DNA of 64,000 nucleotides, from assembly GCA_033764725.1 (NCBI GenBank), contig JANRIR010000005.1, positions 1-64,000 on the forward strand, given 5' to 3'. The position numbers and the translations under genes are program-made. This stretch comes from RI-43 sp033764725. GTDB lineage: Bacteria > Pseudomonadota > Alphaproteobacteria > Caulobacterales > Aquidulcibacteraceae. Under the pieces are notes generated by a model. The model saw only the letters and a list, made by a program, of their open reading frames with translations. It searched no databases and had not been told where the DNA came from. Each line of letters begins with the position of its first letter. The first letter of the stretch is position 1. Below are positions 41,275 to 53,281 of this stretch, one piece after another.

Positions 41275-41296
41275 AAATTCAATCTGAGACAGTACC
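41275..41296 (-). repeat. right terminal inverted repeat
   Basis: Reading into the element (minus strand): GGTACTGTCTCAG, then A, then TTGAATTT. It matches the left repeat at 38130-38151 except at two positions. Confidence 0.85.
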
Positions 41297-41304
41297 GAAA
41301 CGTT
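41297..41304 (+). repeat. 8-bp target-site duplication, right
   Basis: GAAACGTT, identical to 38122-38129. Its last three bases are the first three bases of the recA LexA box (41302-41316). Confidence 0.85.
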
Positions 41305-41316
41305 CTGCTTGCGTTC
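41302..41316 (+). promoter_or_regulatory. LexA (SOS) box of recA
   Basis: GTTC - TGCTTGC - GTTC, the exact alphaproteobacterial LexA operator GTTC-N7-GTTC, 95 bases before the recA ATG. The right end of the transposon lies five bases upstream of it, and the duplicated target bases complete its first half-site. Confidence 0.88.
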
Positions 41317-41410
41317 CAGAACAAAATAGGTACATTGCGCAGGTCATTGGCATGATGCGCGCAGCGGACTGGCCCTCGCGTCGGACTCAGGCCTACAGGG
41401 AGCGATCACA

Positions 41411-42472
<1,062 letters not shown>

Positions 42473-42722
42473 GCGCGCAACCGGGGACGTGGCGCGGTCG
42501 CGGCGTGCAGGGTCCGCCGGCGGAGCCGCCGGGCCGCGGCCGCCCCCGCGCAGCCGCGCCTTCGCCGGCGACTTGGCGCGCGCAGCGGCGCTACCTATAC
42601 CAAGCGCACGCGCGGGTCGTGCGCCGTGGGAGGGCCCGCGGCGCCAGCCTCGCGCGCGCGTCGCCTGAAGCCGCTCCGGCTGAAGCGCCGCCCGTGCAGG
42701 TCTAGTCGGTGCGAAGGTGTTC
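42473..42722. other. very GC-rich intergenic region between recA and alaS
   Basis: A 250-base gap rich in short perfect hairpins, such as CCGGCGG-AG-CCGCCGG at 42517-42532, which could slow or end transcription after recA. An open frame at 42505-42705 is composition-driven. No clear promoter was seen. Confidence 0.5.
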
Positions 42723-45451
<2,729 letters not shown>

Positions 45452-45455
<4 letters not shown>

Positions 45456-45967
45456 GCCTTGTTCTGCGCGCGGCGCGCGAGGAGGACGCCGCCGCGCTCG
45501 CAGACATCGCGCGCGCCACCTTCTTCGAGACGTTCGGCCATCTCTATTCCGCAGCCGACAGCGCGGCCTACGCAGCCGCGACCTATGGCGAGGCGATCCA
45601 GCGCCGCGAGATCGCCGATCCCGAAACCGCCCATTGTCTCGCCTTCGAAGAGGGCGCGCTGATCGGCTTCGCCAAAGCGGGGGCCTACAAGCTGCCGATG
45701 CCGGTTCAGGATGCGCGGCCCTATGAATTGCATCGTCTCTATCTGCGCGCCGAGGCGAAGGGGCGCGGCGTCGCCGACGCGCTGATGGAGTGGACGCTGG
45801 CGCGCGCCCACGACGCCGGCGCCGATGCGATCTATCTCGGCGTCTATCAGCACAATGCGCGCGCGCAGCGCTTTTATGCGCGTCACGGCTTCGTCCAGGT
45901 CGGCTCGTACTTTTTCGCCGTGGGCGCCGCGCGCGATCCGGAATTCATCCTGCGCCGGCCCCGGTGA
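45452..45967 (+). CDS. GNAT-family N-acetyltransferase
   Basis: A 171-residue GNAT: LVLRAAREEDAAALADIAR at the start, LIGFAKAG, LHRLYLRAEAKGRGVADALMEW with the acetyl-CoA loop, and YLGVYQHNARAQRFYARHGF. Unusually for this fold the loop reads A-K-G-R-G-V-A. The GTG start overlaps the alaS stop (GTGA), so it is coupled to alaS. The target is unknown. Confidence 0.87.
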
Positions 45968-46091
45968 GTCGGAGCGACCGTGAGTCGTCGTCCCTGCGAC
46001 GCGCGTCACGGGCCTGCCCACGCCCATGCGCGGTAAGGTCTACGCAACCAAATCAGAGTCAGGTCGTGACTCCGATTCGCGAGGGGATGAC

Positions 46092-46433
46092 GTGTCGGCA
46101 CAACCGGATGCTCTGGCGGCCTTTCTGGGCCCCGAAGTCTATGACCGCCTGCGCTGGCCCGCCTTGAGCGATGATCAGCGTGGCGCGATTCTGTCCGTCT
46201 TTCGACTCGGCCTCAATGCGGGCGCGGCGTCGGGTGCGATCGCCGCGATCGACTCGATCCTGGCCGAGGGCCGCGTCGTGCTGTGCGAGGACGGCACGCA
46301 ATGGGAGGCGCGCGCGGAGGACGCGGGCCTCGTGCAGGAATGGGGCGAGGGCGCGCTCGTGGCGATCCATCGCGGCATGCTGTACCGGCTCGACGAATGG
46401 GAGGCGGTGGAGGTGGAGCCGCTCCGGCTGTAG
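46092..46433 (+). CDS. hypothetical protein
   Basis: A 113-residue acidic protein, VSAQPDALAAFLGPEVYDRL at the start, followed by a helical region (GAASGAIAAIDSILAEG) and a beta-rich end with VVLCEDGTQWEARAED. No domain is recognised. The GTG at 46092 has GAGGGGA upstream and is preferred to an earlier TTG-like extension. Confidence 0.6.
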   Translation: MSAQPDALAAFLGPEVYDRLRWPALSDDQRGAILSVFRLGLNAGAASGAIAAIDSILAEGRVVLCEDGTQWEARAEDAGLVQEWGEGALVAIHRGMLYRLDEWEAVEVEPLRL

Positions 46434-46448
46434 GCGATCAGCGCTTCC

Positions 46449-46561
46449 GCTCGGCCCTCGCGGAGGCGAGGGCCCATCCTTGTTCGCATGTGATGCCACG
46501 ACATTTTCGACAGCAGGAAATTCTTTGGCGCGATAGGCCCTCGCCTGCGCGAGGGCCGAGC
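46449..46561. repeat. palindromic intergenic repeat, family B copy 1
   Basis: Outer palindromic units GGCCCTCGCGGAGGCGAGGG and GGCCCTCGCCTGCGCGAGGG bracket about 60 bases that include a TTTCGACAGCAGGAAATTCTT stretch. GCTCGG at the left end mirrors CCGAGC at the right. Its relative lies at 59755-59865. Confidence 0.75.
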
Positions 46562-46596
46562 GTTCCGGGCTTTAGTCGGCGCACGGCGCGTTGCGG

Positions 46597-47031
46597 TCAG
46601 CGACGGTATTGAATGAAGCCGGACGCCTTGGCGACGCGGTCGTACAGGAGCCGCGCGGTCGCGTTGCTCTCCTGCGTCAGCCAATAGACGCGCGCGCAGC
46701 CAAGCGCGTCGGCGCGGGCGTAAACCGCCTCGATCAGCGCGCGCCCGACGCCCTGACCACGCGCTTCCGGCGCCGCAAACAAATCCTGCAGATAGCAATA
46801 GTCGCCGCGCGTCCACATCGAGCGGTGCAGGATGCAATGCACGATGCCGATCAGCGCGCCGTCGCGCTCGGCGACGAGCGCAAACATCGGCTCTGTCGGA
46901 TCGAGCAAACGCGCGAAGGAGAGATCGGCGATCTCGGCGTCGAACGGCGCTTCGTAGAAATCGAGATAGCCGCGCCACAGCGGCAGCCATCCCGCTTTGT
47001 CGCCTGCGCGGATGTCGCGGATCGCCGCCAT
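46597..47031 (-). CDS. GNAT-family N-acetyltransferase
   Basis: A 144-residue GNAT, MAAIRDIRAGDKAGWLPLWRG, LIGIVHCILHRS, YLQDLFAAPEARGQGVGRALIE with the pyrophosphate loop, and VYWLTQESNATARLLYDRVA. The ATG at 47031 has GAGG upstream; a longer reading is arginine-rich and unlikely. Substrate unknown. Confidence 0.87.
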   Translation of the reverse strand: MAAIRDIRAGDKAGWLPLWRGYLDFYEAPFDAEIADLSFARLLDPTEPMFALVAERDGALIGIVHCILHRSMWTRGDYCYLQDLFAAPEARGQGVGRALIEAVYARADALGCARVYWLTQESNATARLLYDRVAKASGFIQYRR

Positions 47032-47041
47032 GTGTGCCTCT

Positions 47042-47821
47042 CTACTGCCCAACATCGGGAACGATCGCGCCTGGCGGCGGCGGGAAGGCGCGGCCGTCCG
47101 GCGCCGCGAGCGGGCTGTCGCCGATCGCGAGCGCATAGAGCGCATCGCCCAGCGGCGAAAACGCGATAAGCCGGGCTGCGATCAGCGCTGCGATGAGCGC
47201 GCCCGCGCTCCACAGCCAGGCGGGATGCACGCGGCCATGCACGCGCAGATCGCGCCCGGCGCCGATCAGCAACACGATGATCGGGATCAGCGCGGCGATT
47301 TCGAAGGCGTAAGGCGTTAAAAGGGGCATCGGCAGGATGCGGCCGACGCCGGGTCCCATGATCGCGGTGAACGCGCCGATCTGCAGCCGCGCGTGCCAAT
47401 CGGTGCGTTTGCGCAGCGCGATGGCGGCGGCGAACAGCGCGATGAAGGCCGCGATCGTTGCGGGATCGGCGAACAAAAAATGCTGCGGCTGGAAAAAGAA
47501 AGGCACGCGCCCGGCCTGCGCGGCGGCGATCGTCACCCACGGGCCCAGCACGAGCAGCGCGCCAGCATAGACCACGGCGAGGCGGCCCAAGGTCCGGTGC
47601 AGGCTAAGCGCCCCGGTCGCGGCCAGCCAGACTTGTGCGACCGTGATCCCCACCCAGCCCATGAACGCGACGGCGTGCGCGTGCACGATCAAGGGCGCAT
47701 TGAAGCTAGAGCGTCCCGCGGCGAGCTGCACGATGAAACCGCTGACCAGCACCGCCGCCATAACGGTGATCGCGGCGCGCAGGAAGCGCGCATCCGCATC
47801 GGCATGCATGGTGATCGCCAT
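47042..47821 (-). CDS. multi-pass membrane protein, hypothetical
   Basis: A 259-residue integral membrane protein with about seven helices, including AAITVMAAVLVSGFIVQLAAG, IVHAHAVAFMGWVGITVAQ, FLFADPATIAAFIALFAAAIAL and LIPIIVLLIGAG. It carries several His residues in membrane helices (HAHAV, HRTLG), which may bind a metal or haem. The family is not recognised. It overlaps no gene and is followed by the GNAT gene. Confidence 0.7.
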   Translation of the reverse strand: MAITMHADADARFLRAAITVMAAVLVSGFIVQLAAGRSSFNAPLIVHAHAVAFMGWVGITVAQVWLAATGALSLHRTLGRLAVVYAGALLVLGPWVTIAAAQAGRVPFFFQPQHFLFADPATIAAFIALFAAAIALRKRTDWHARLQIGAFTAIMGPGVGRILPMPLLTPYAFEIAALIPIIVLLIGAGRDLRVHGRVHPAWLWSAGALIAALIAARLIAFSPLGDALYALAIGDSPLAAPDGRAFPPPPGAIVPDVGQ

Positions 47822-47908
47822 CGCCTTCGCTCCCCGTCGCAAGGCGATGTCCTAACGCCAAATGATCTGGAAGTCAGCCTGATGCGGGCCGCCGCGATGA
47901 CGGCGCGG

Positions 47909-48181
47909 TTATGCCGGCTCCATGTCCTTGGGTGCGCGGGTGCGGCGCGTCTTGGCTTCGAATTTCGGCTTGGGCAAAAGCCGGAAGCGCGACTGGCACC
48001 ACGCGAAGTCGACGCCGACGTCGAGCAAGGCGTCTGAGCGTCCGCACGGGCAGGCGAAATCCAGCACCGAGCGGACGCGATACGTCTCCCCGGCGACGAG
48101 TGGAACCGGCTCCCCCGTGACATGGTTCGGCGCCGCATTGACGCACAGAACGAGATCGCCAGGGCCGACGGCATCGCTCAT
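47909..48181 (-). CDS. hypothetical protein with CxC-type motif
   Basis: A 90-residue protein, MSDAVGPGDLVLCVNAAPNH ... TYRVRSVLDFACPCGRSDALLDVGVDF ... SRFRLLPKPKFEAK. The FACPCGRSDA segment and a further Cys suggest metal binding. It looks like a small conserved alphaproteobacterial protein; function unknown. Confidence 0.65.
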   Translation of the reverse strand: MSDAVGPGDLVLCVNAAPNHVTGEPVPLVAGETYRVRSVLDFACPCGRSDALLDVGVDFAWCQSRFRLLPKPKFEAKTRRTRAPKDMEPA

Positions 48182-48288
48182 GGGGGCGGTCCCTTGCGGC
48201 TGGGGAGGGTGGAGCACCGGAACGCACTTTATCTCAACGGCCGCCGCGCTCCAATGCAGCCGCTGCGTGCTGGCGTCAGTATGCGGAC

Positions 48289-49236
48289 TCACACTCGCGA
48301 CTGCCTCCAAGCAACGAATGGCTGTTCTTCCTGGCGCTCGATATAGAAGCACCACAGATTCTGCATGAATTTGTGTCCGCGCGACGCGTAGGAGTCCAGC
48401 CAGTCCTCTTCGAAGAACCCGGCGATCTCATACGGGCGATCTTCAGTTGCCGTCGCCGGAGATGTATCGTCTCGTCGCCCATGTGCGGCCAACAATACGA
48501 TCGACGCCAGTTCAAAACACGTTGCTGCGATTGTCTGAAAGACAGTCACGCAGTCAAGCGTCCTCGCCGGGAGCATAGGTCGCGCCGTTCTTCCATCTTC
48601 CCATTCTACGTAGGCGTTCAGCATCGGCCCGATATGGCTAGGGTGCTTCAGCGCGCCAAAGAGTCGATTCTTGTGGTGCATCCAATCGGCGGTGTCCACG
48701 TCGCGGGGGGCCAGATTGGTTAGCGCCTTGTCAACGGCCTTTCTCGCCTTTCGGATCGTCGAAAACCAAACGTCGTTGGCCTCATCTAGGGTCTCCGCGC
48801 CAACGAACACGTCTGCGGCTGACGGGTCGAGCATGAAGAGAGCGCATGCTTCCATAGATTCCTTGCAGGACTGGGCAATCACGGCCGATTGTGCAACGTA
48901 GCCGTGGTCCGCCATGTGAAGCACGCAGATGGCATCGCTGGCCGCCTTTACATGTTGCGAACACAGCGCCCGGAACAGATCCTGCTGAAACTTCTCGTTC
49001 CGAACTAGCTGCTGGAAGGCCAGCGCGTTGATTGAAAGGTAGTTGATGCATTCCACCATCAACCTCCGCCAGGGCCACACCGCCAGCAAGTAACCCTTTT
49101 CCTCGCCGACGTGTTCCGGCACTTCCGGTTCGTCGCCAAGCGTTGGCCCCCAGCCTGCGTAGCCATCCTTATTGAGCACGATGCCGGAATCTGTAGCCAG
49201 CTTAGCGATACTCTTTTCCAGTGCTCGAATATCCAT
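48289..49236 (-). CDS. hypothetical protein, probably acquired
   Basis: A 315-residue protein, unrecognised. It is largely helical, with FQQLVRNEKFQQDLFRALCSQHVKAASDAICVLHMADHG and WMHHKNRLFGALKHPSHIG. Its composition is visibly less GC-rich, and the residue use is less biased to Ala/Arg than in the neighbours. It lies alone between a small protein and icd, and could be a defence or accessory gene, but nothing in it shows that directly. Confidence 0.65.
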   Translation of the reverse strand: MDIRALEKSIAKLATDSGIVLNKDGYAGWGPTLGDEPEVPEHVGEEKGYLLAVWPWRRLMVECINYLSINALAFQQLVRNEKFQQDLFRALCSQHVKAASDAICVLHMADHGYVAQSAVIAQSCKESMEACALFMLDPSAADVFVGAETLDEANDVWFSTIRKARKAVDKALTNLAPRDVDTADWMHHKNRLFGALKHPSHIGPMLNAYVEWEDGRTARPMLPARTLDCVTVFQTIAATCFELASIVLLAAHGRRDDTSPATATEDRPYEIAGFFEEDWLDSYASRGHKFMQNLWCFYIERQEEQPFVAWRQSRV

Positions 49237-49341
49237 TGTCCCTGCCGGAGATACGCCGCGCGATTCCGCTCCAACCGCCCGCTTTCGACCAATCCCGGAT
49301 ATCCGCTCGGCGCGTCGCGAACGTCCGAAATGGCGGGCCCC

Positions 49342-50553
49342 TTACGCCATCGCCTTCCGCAAATTCGCATCGACCGCATCCAGGAAGCCTTCCGTCGTCA
49401 GCCATTTCTGCTGATCGCCGACGAGCAGCGCGAGATCCTTCGTCATCTGGCCGGCTTCCACGGTGTCCACCGTCACCTTCTCCAACAGCAGCGCGAAATC
49501 GATCAGCGCCTGGTTGCCGTCGAGCTTGCCGCGATGGGCGAGGCCGCGCGTCCAGGCGAAGATCGACGCCACGGAATTGGTCGAGGTCGGCTCGCCCTTC
49601 TGGTGCTGGCGGAAGTGGCGCGTCACCGTGCCGTGCGCGGCTTCGGCCTCCATCGTGCGTCCGTCCGGCGTCAACAGCACGCTCGTCATCAGGCCCAGCG
49701 AGCCGAACCCCTGCGCGACCTGATCGGATTGCACGTCGCCGTCATAATTCTTGCACGCCCACACGAACGCGCCGGACCATTTCAGCGCCGAGGCCACCAT
49801 GTCGTCGATCAGGCGGTGCTCGTAGGTGATTTTCGCATCGGCGAACTTTTGCTTGAACTCCGCCTGATACACTTCCTCGAAGATGTCCTTGAAGCGCCCG
49901 TCATAGGCTTTGAGGATGGTGTTCTTGGTCGACAAATAAACCGGCCAGCCCTTCAAGAGGCCGTAATTCAGCGACGCGCGCGCGAATTCGCGGATGCTCT
50001 CATCCAGATTGTACATCGCCATGGTCACGCCGGCGCCCGGCGCCTTGAACACTTCGCGCTCGATCACCTGGCCGTCCTCGCCGACGAACTTGATCGTCAG
50101 CACGCCCTTGCCGGGAAATTTGAAATCGGTGGCGCGATATTGATCACCGAACGCGTGGCGGCCCACCACGATCGGCTGCGTCCAGCCCGGAATGAGCCGC
50201 GGAACATTCTTGCAGATGATCGGCTCGCGAAAGATCACGCCGCCCAGGATGTTGCGGATCGTGCCGTTCGGGCTCTTCCACATCTCTTTGAGGTTGAATT
50301 CCTTCACGCGCGCTTCGTCGGGCGTGATGGTGGCGCATTTCACCGCCACGCCGTGCTTCTTGGTGGCGTTGGCCGCGTCGATCGTCACCTGATCATTGGT
50401 GGCGTCACGATGTTCGACGCCGAGATCGTAATAATCGAGATCGATGTCGAGATAGGGAAAGATCAGCTTTTCCTTGATCAGCGCCCAGATGATGCGGGTC
50501 ATTTCGTCGCCGTCCATATCGACGACGGGGTTTGCGACTTTGATCTTGGCCAT
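49342..50553 (-). CDS. icd: NADP-dependent isocitrate dehydrogenase
   Basis: A 403-residue enzyme of the TCA cycle, oxidising isocitrate to 2-oxoglutarate with NADP+: NPVVDMDGDEMTRIIWALIKE, the substrate loop WKSPNGTIRNILGG, and GRHAFGDQYRATD; metal-binding aspartates in SDQVAQGFGSLGLMTSVLLTPDG. It belongs to the eukaryote-like dimeric subclass typical of alphaproteobacteria. Confidence 0.97.
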   Translation of the reverse strand: MAKIKVANPVVDMDGDEMTRIIWALIKEKLIFPYLDIDLDYYDLGVEHRDATNDQVTIDAANATKKHGVAVKCATITPDEARVKEFNLKEMWKSPNGTIRNILGGVIFREPIICKNVPRLIPGWTQPIVVGRHAFGDQYRATDFKFPGKGVLTIKFVGEDGQVIEREVFKAPGAGVTMAMYNLDESIREFARASLNYGLLKGWPVYLSTKNTILKAYDGRFKDIFEEVYQAEFKQKFADAKITYEHRLIDDMVASALKWSGAFVWACKNYDGDVQSDQVAQGFGSLGLMTSVLLTPDGRTMEAEAAHGTVTRHFRQHQKGEPTSTNSVASIFAWTRGLAHRGKLDGNQALIDFALLLEKVTVDTVEAGQMTKDLALLVGDQQKWLTTEGFLDAVDANLRKAMA

Positions 50554-50628
50554 GGCGCGATCCTGAAAACTGCGGGAAAACTCGGCGCGTGTGGTAGCAG
50601 CTTCGCCCCCATGCGCAAGCGCAAGCGC

Positions 50629-52377
50629 TCAGCGCACGATGACGTTGCCCGGCAGGGTCGAGCATGCCGCCGCCAGCGGCAGATACGTGCGCGTGGCGCC
50701 CGTCGTTGCAGGCCGCGCCGCCGCTTGCACGTGCGCCTCGCAGGTCTGGAGGTTCTCGCGGGTCAGCGCGCCCGGGGATTGGAACAGCTGGGTCGACGAC
50801 AACAGCGCCCGCTCGGCGGTTGAGATCCGCCCGTCCGCTGCAAAGCCGGTCGCCGGCGGCGAGCAATAGCGCGCAAGCTGGTTGAGGCAGCGATCCAGTT
50901 GGGCGTCGATGCCGGCGATGCTGAGCTGCACGCTGGGCAGCCCCGGCAAGGGCGTGCGGGTGGCCAATTGTTGCGCTGCGCTCTGCGTTTGAGTTTGCGG
51001 CGGCGTGGTCGCCGTTGGCGCGCTTTGGCGGGAAGGCTGCGCTTGCTGCGGCTGGCTCTGCGCCGGATCGCGCGTTTGTTCACGCGTTTGTTCACGCTGG
51101 GCGAGCAGGCCCGGCAATTGGCGGATCATGCCTTCGACGAGTTGTTCGCCGACGCCGCGGGTGGGCGCGGCCGGCTGGGCCCCGGCGGGATCGCGCGTGG
51201 GCGTCGCCGTTGCAGGCGGGGTCGCGGTGACCTGCGTCGGCGGCGCGGGCGTCGTGGGGTAGATCAGCGTACCGCAGGCCGAACGCAGCGCGGGCGACGG
51301 CGCGCTGGCCTGCAGCGCCGCCTCGCAGGTCCGCACCGAGCCGGAATCGGCGGGGTCGAGCGCGACCCCGAGCGTCGCGAGGAAGCGGCGCTCGGCCGGA
51401 TCCACCACGCCGTTGCCGCGAAAACCCAGCGGCGCACGCCCGGCGGCGGCGGGGCAGGCGAATGCAAGGCGCGTGGCGCACGCCTCCAATTGCCCACCCA
51501 GAGACGCGCCCGGATTGGCGCCGGGCCGACGCGGCGGCGTCGCGGGATCGGGCGCGGGCGCAATAGGCGCCGGCGCCACGTCAGGCGGCAGCTCTTCCAG
51601 GAGGGTCAAGGCCGGCGGGGCGGCCGGCGGAGTCGGCAAGGCGGCTTCCTGGATCGGGTCGACCGTGAAGGGCGCGGACTCGGCCGGCGCCGGCGGCGCC
51701 GGGAAAATCTGCGGCGCAAGGCGGTGCGCCCAGGTCGCCAGAAGGCCAGGCGCGGCGGCGTCGGCGGCCCACAGCCCGCCGGTGATGACCACGCCGACGA
51801 CAACCGCCGCCAGCACGAAGCGCGAGGCGCGCGGCTTCATCCGGCCGCGCGTCTTCGACAAGGCGTATTCCGCCGGCGGCGGCTCGGCCTGGGCGGTCGC
51901 GCCGACGCTCGCGGCGCCGATGGCGGCTGCGCGAACGGCCGCCTGCGCCTCTTCAGCCGTCGGCGCCGCGACCGGCGGCCGGCGCTTGCCTTCGATGGCG
52001 GCGCGCACGCGCTCGAGCGCAGCCACCCATTCCGCGTCGTCGGGATCGCCGCGCCAGGCGGTGAGGTCCGATGCCTGGATCACGTTGAACGGCAGCGGCG
52101 GCACGCAGGGCTTGAGCATCACCGGCACGAATCCGCCGGTGGCGTAGGCGTGATGGCTCTCGGCGGCGACCCAGTCCGACTTGGCCGACGCCGGCGACCA
52201 GCACGTCACCACGCAATCGGCCCGCGACAGCGCCTTGCGGATGGCGTCGTTCCACTTCTTGCCCGGCTTGATCTCGGGGTCCCACCAGACGCTGAATCCT
52301 TCCTTCTGCAGCGCCAAGGCGATGAGCCGCACATGCTTGCGGTCGGCGCGCGCGTAGGAAATGAAGACTTCAGGCAT
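50629..52377 (-). CDS. TIR-transmembrane protein with duplicated cysteine-containing extracytoplasmic domain
   Basis: A 582-residue protein. Residues 1-130 are a TIR domain: PEVFISYARADRKHV, GFSVWWDPEI, CVVTCWSPASAKSDWV and AAESHHAYAT, whose E73 is the candidate NADase residue. A charged linker leads to one membrane helix at about 186-206. The rest is predicted extracytoplasmic: a Pro-rich linker, one repeat (CATRLAFAC ... GNGVVDPAERRF ... RTCEAALQA), a Thr/Pro/Gln-rich linker, and a second repeat (CLNQLARYC ... ADGRISTAERAL ... QTCEAHVQA). The layout of an inside TIR and outside repeated sensors suggests a receptor. The start at 52377 puts the TIR strand first. Confidence 0.85.
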   Translation of the reverse strand: MPEVFISYARADRKHVRLIALALQKEGFSVWWDPEIKPGKKWNDAIRKALSRADCVVTCWSPASAKSDWVAAESHHAYATGGFVPVMLKPCVPPLPFNVIQASDLTAWRGDPDDAEWVAALERVRAAIEGKRRPPVAAPTAEEAQAAVRAAAIGAASVGATAQAEPPPAEYALSKTRGRMKPRASRFVLAAVVVGVVITGGLWAADAAAPGLLATWAHRLAPQIFPAPPAPAESAPFTVDPIQEAALPTPPAAPPALTLLEELPPDVAPAPIAPAPDPATPPRRPGANPGASLGGQLEACATRLAFACPAAAGRAPLGFRGNGVVDPAERRFLATLGVALDPADSGSVRTCEAALQASAPSPALRSACGTLIYPTTPAPPTQVTATPPATATPTRDPAGAQPAAPTRGVGEQLVEGMIRQLPGLLAQREQTREQTRDPAQSQPQQAQPSRQSAPTATTPPQTQTQSAAQQLATRTPLPGLPSVQLSIAGIDAQLDRCLNQLARYCSPPATGFAADGRISTAERALLSSTQLFQSPGALTRENLQTCEAHVQAAARPATTGATRTYLPLAAACSTLPGNVIVR

Positions 52378-52421
52378 CGCCAGCCTCCGTGACCGCCCGT
52401 TCATAGCACCGAAATGCGACG

Positions 52422-53207
52422 ATGACCCGCGCGCCTGATATGCCGCCCCCGATCGCCGAGCCGTGGCCGGCCATTGCGCTGGTGCGTCCGCAGATGGGCG
52501 AAAACATCGGCGCGGCGGCGCGCGCGATGGCGAATTTCGGGCTGGCGGGGCTGCGGCTCGTCGATCCGCGCGACCGCTGGCCCAATCCCAAGGCGTACGC
52601 AGTGGCCTCCGGCGCCGACGCCGTGCTCGACGCCGCCAAGCTCGACTGGACCCTCGACGCGGCGCTTGCGGAGGCCACGCTGGTGGTGGCGGCGACGGCG
52701 CGTCCGCGCGACATGGAGAAGCCCGTCTGGGGCCCGCGCGAGGCGGCGCGCCTGTTGCGTGCGGCGGTGGCGGCCGGCGAAAAGCCGATCGTCCTGTTCG
52801 GCGCGGAAGCCTCGGGCCTCACCAATGACGAGATCGCGCGCGCCGACGCGATCCTCACCATGCCGGTCAATCCAGGCTTTCCCTCGATCAATCTGGCCAA
52901 TGCGGTCGCCATTTTCTGCTTCGCTTGCGGCGAGGCGCGCCAGGAGTCTGACGCGCCGCCCTGGTTTCGCCCCTCCGACAGCCCGCCAGCCACGCAGGCC
53001 GAACTCGAAGGGATGTTTCAGCATCTCGAAGAAGAGCTGGACCGCGGGCGCTTCTTCCATCCGCCGGACAAGACGCCCCTTATGCGACGCAATCTGCGCG
53101 CGCTGTTTCTGCGGTCACGGCTGACGCAGCAGGAGGTGCAAACGCTGCGCGGGGCGATCAAGGCGCTGACGGTGGGGCGCGGCGGGCGCAAGCGCGACGA
53201 CGCATGA
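52422..53207 (+). CDS. tRNA/rRNA 2'-O-methyltransferase, TrmJ-like (SPOUT)
   Basis: A 261-residue SPOUT methyltransferase: ALVRPQMGENIGAAARAMANFGLAGLRLVDPRD, ATLVVAATARPRDM, the SAM-binding knot VLFGAEASGLTNDEI and MPVNPGFPSINLANAVAIF. TrmJ methylates the ribose at position 32 of tRNAs; close relatives methylate other RNAs. The C-terminal helical part with RALFLRSRLTQQEVQTLRG fits TrmJ. It diverges from the TIR gene with about 45 bases between starts. Confidence 0.9.
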   Translation: MTRAPDMPPPIAEPWPAIALVRPQMGENIGAAARAMANFGLAGLRLVDPRDRWPNPKAYAVASGADAVLDAAKLDWTLDAALAEATLVVAATARPRDMEKPVWGPREAARLLRAAVAAGEKPIVLFGAEASGLTNDEIARADAILTMPVNPGFPSINLANAVAIFCFACGEARQESDAPPWFRPSDSPPATQAELEGMFQHLEEELDRGRFFHPPDKTPLMRRNLRALFLRSRLTQQEVQTLRGAIKALTVGRGGRKRDDA

Positions 53208-53281
53208 GCGGCGATCGGCTGCAGCGCACGATGTTCGCGCACGCCCCGTTCGGCTAAAAGCCGCGTCGCGGAGGAGGATCG

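Larger units (their letters stand above)
38130..41296. mobile_element. 3.17-kb transposon (IS1/IS1595-like) with passenger genes
   Basis: A complete element. The left end begins GGCACTGTCTCAG-T-TTGAATTT; the right end, read inward, begins GGTACTGTCTCAG-A-TTGAATTT, so the terminal inverted repeats differ at two places in 22 bases. It is flanked by 8-bp direct repeats (GAAACGTT), a size usual for IS1595 and close to IS1. Inside are one DDE transposase and four small genes: an RHH-like protein, an unknown 276-residue protein, a KGG-type basic protein and a further unknown. The perfect ends suggest recent insertion. It lies directly upstream of recA. Confidence 0.88.

Noticed and set aside
42505..42705. 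66-codon open frame between recA and alaS
   Set aside because: Falls in extremely GC-rich hairpin-forming DNA, no ribosome site or recognisable sequence.
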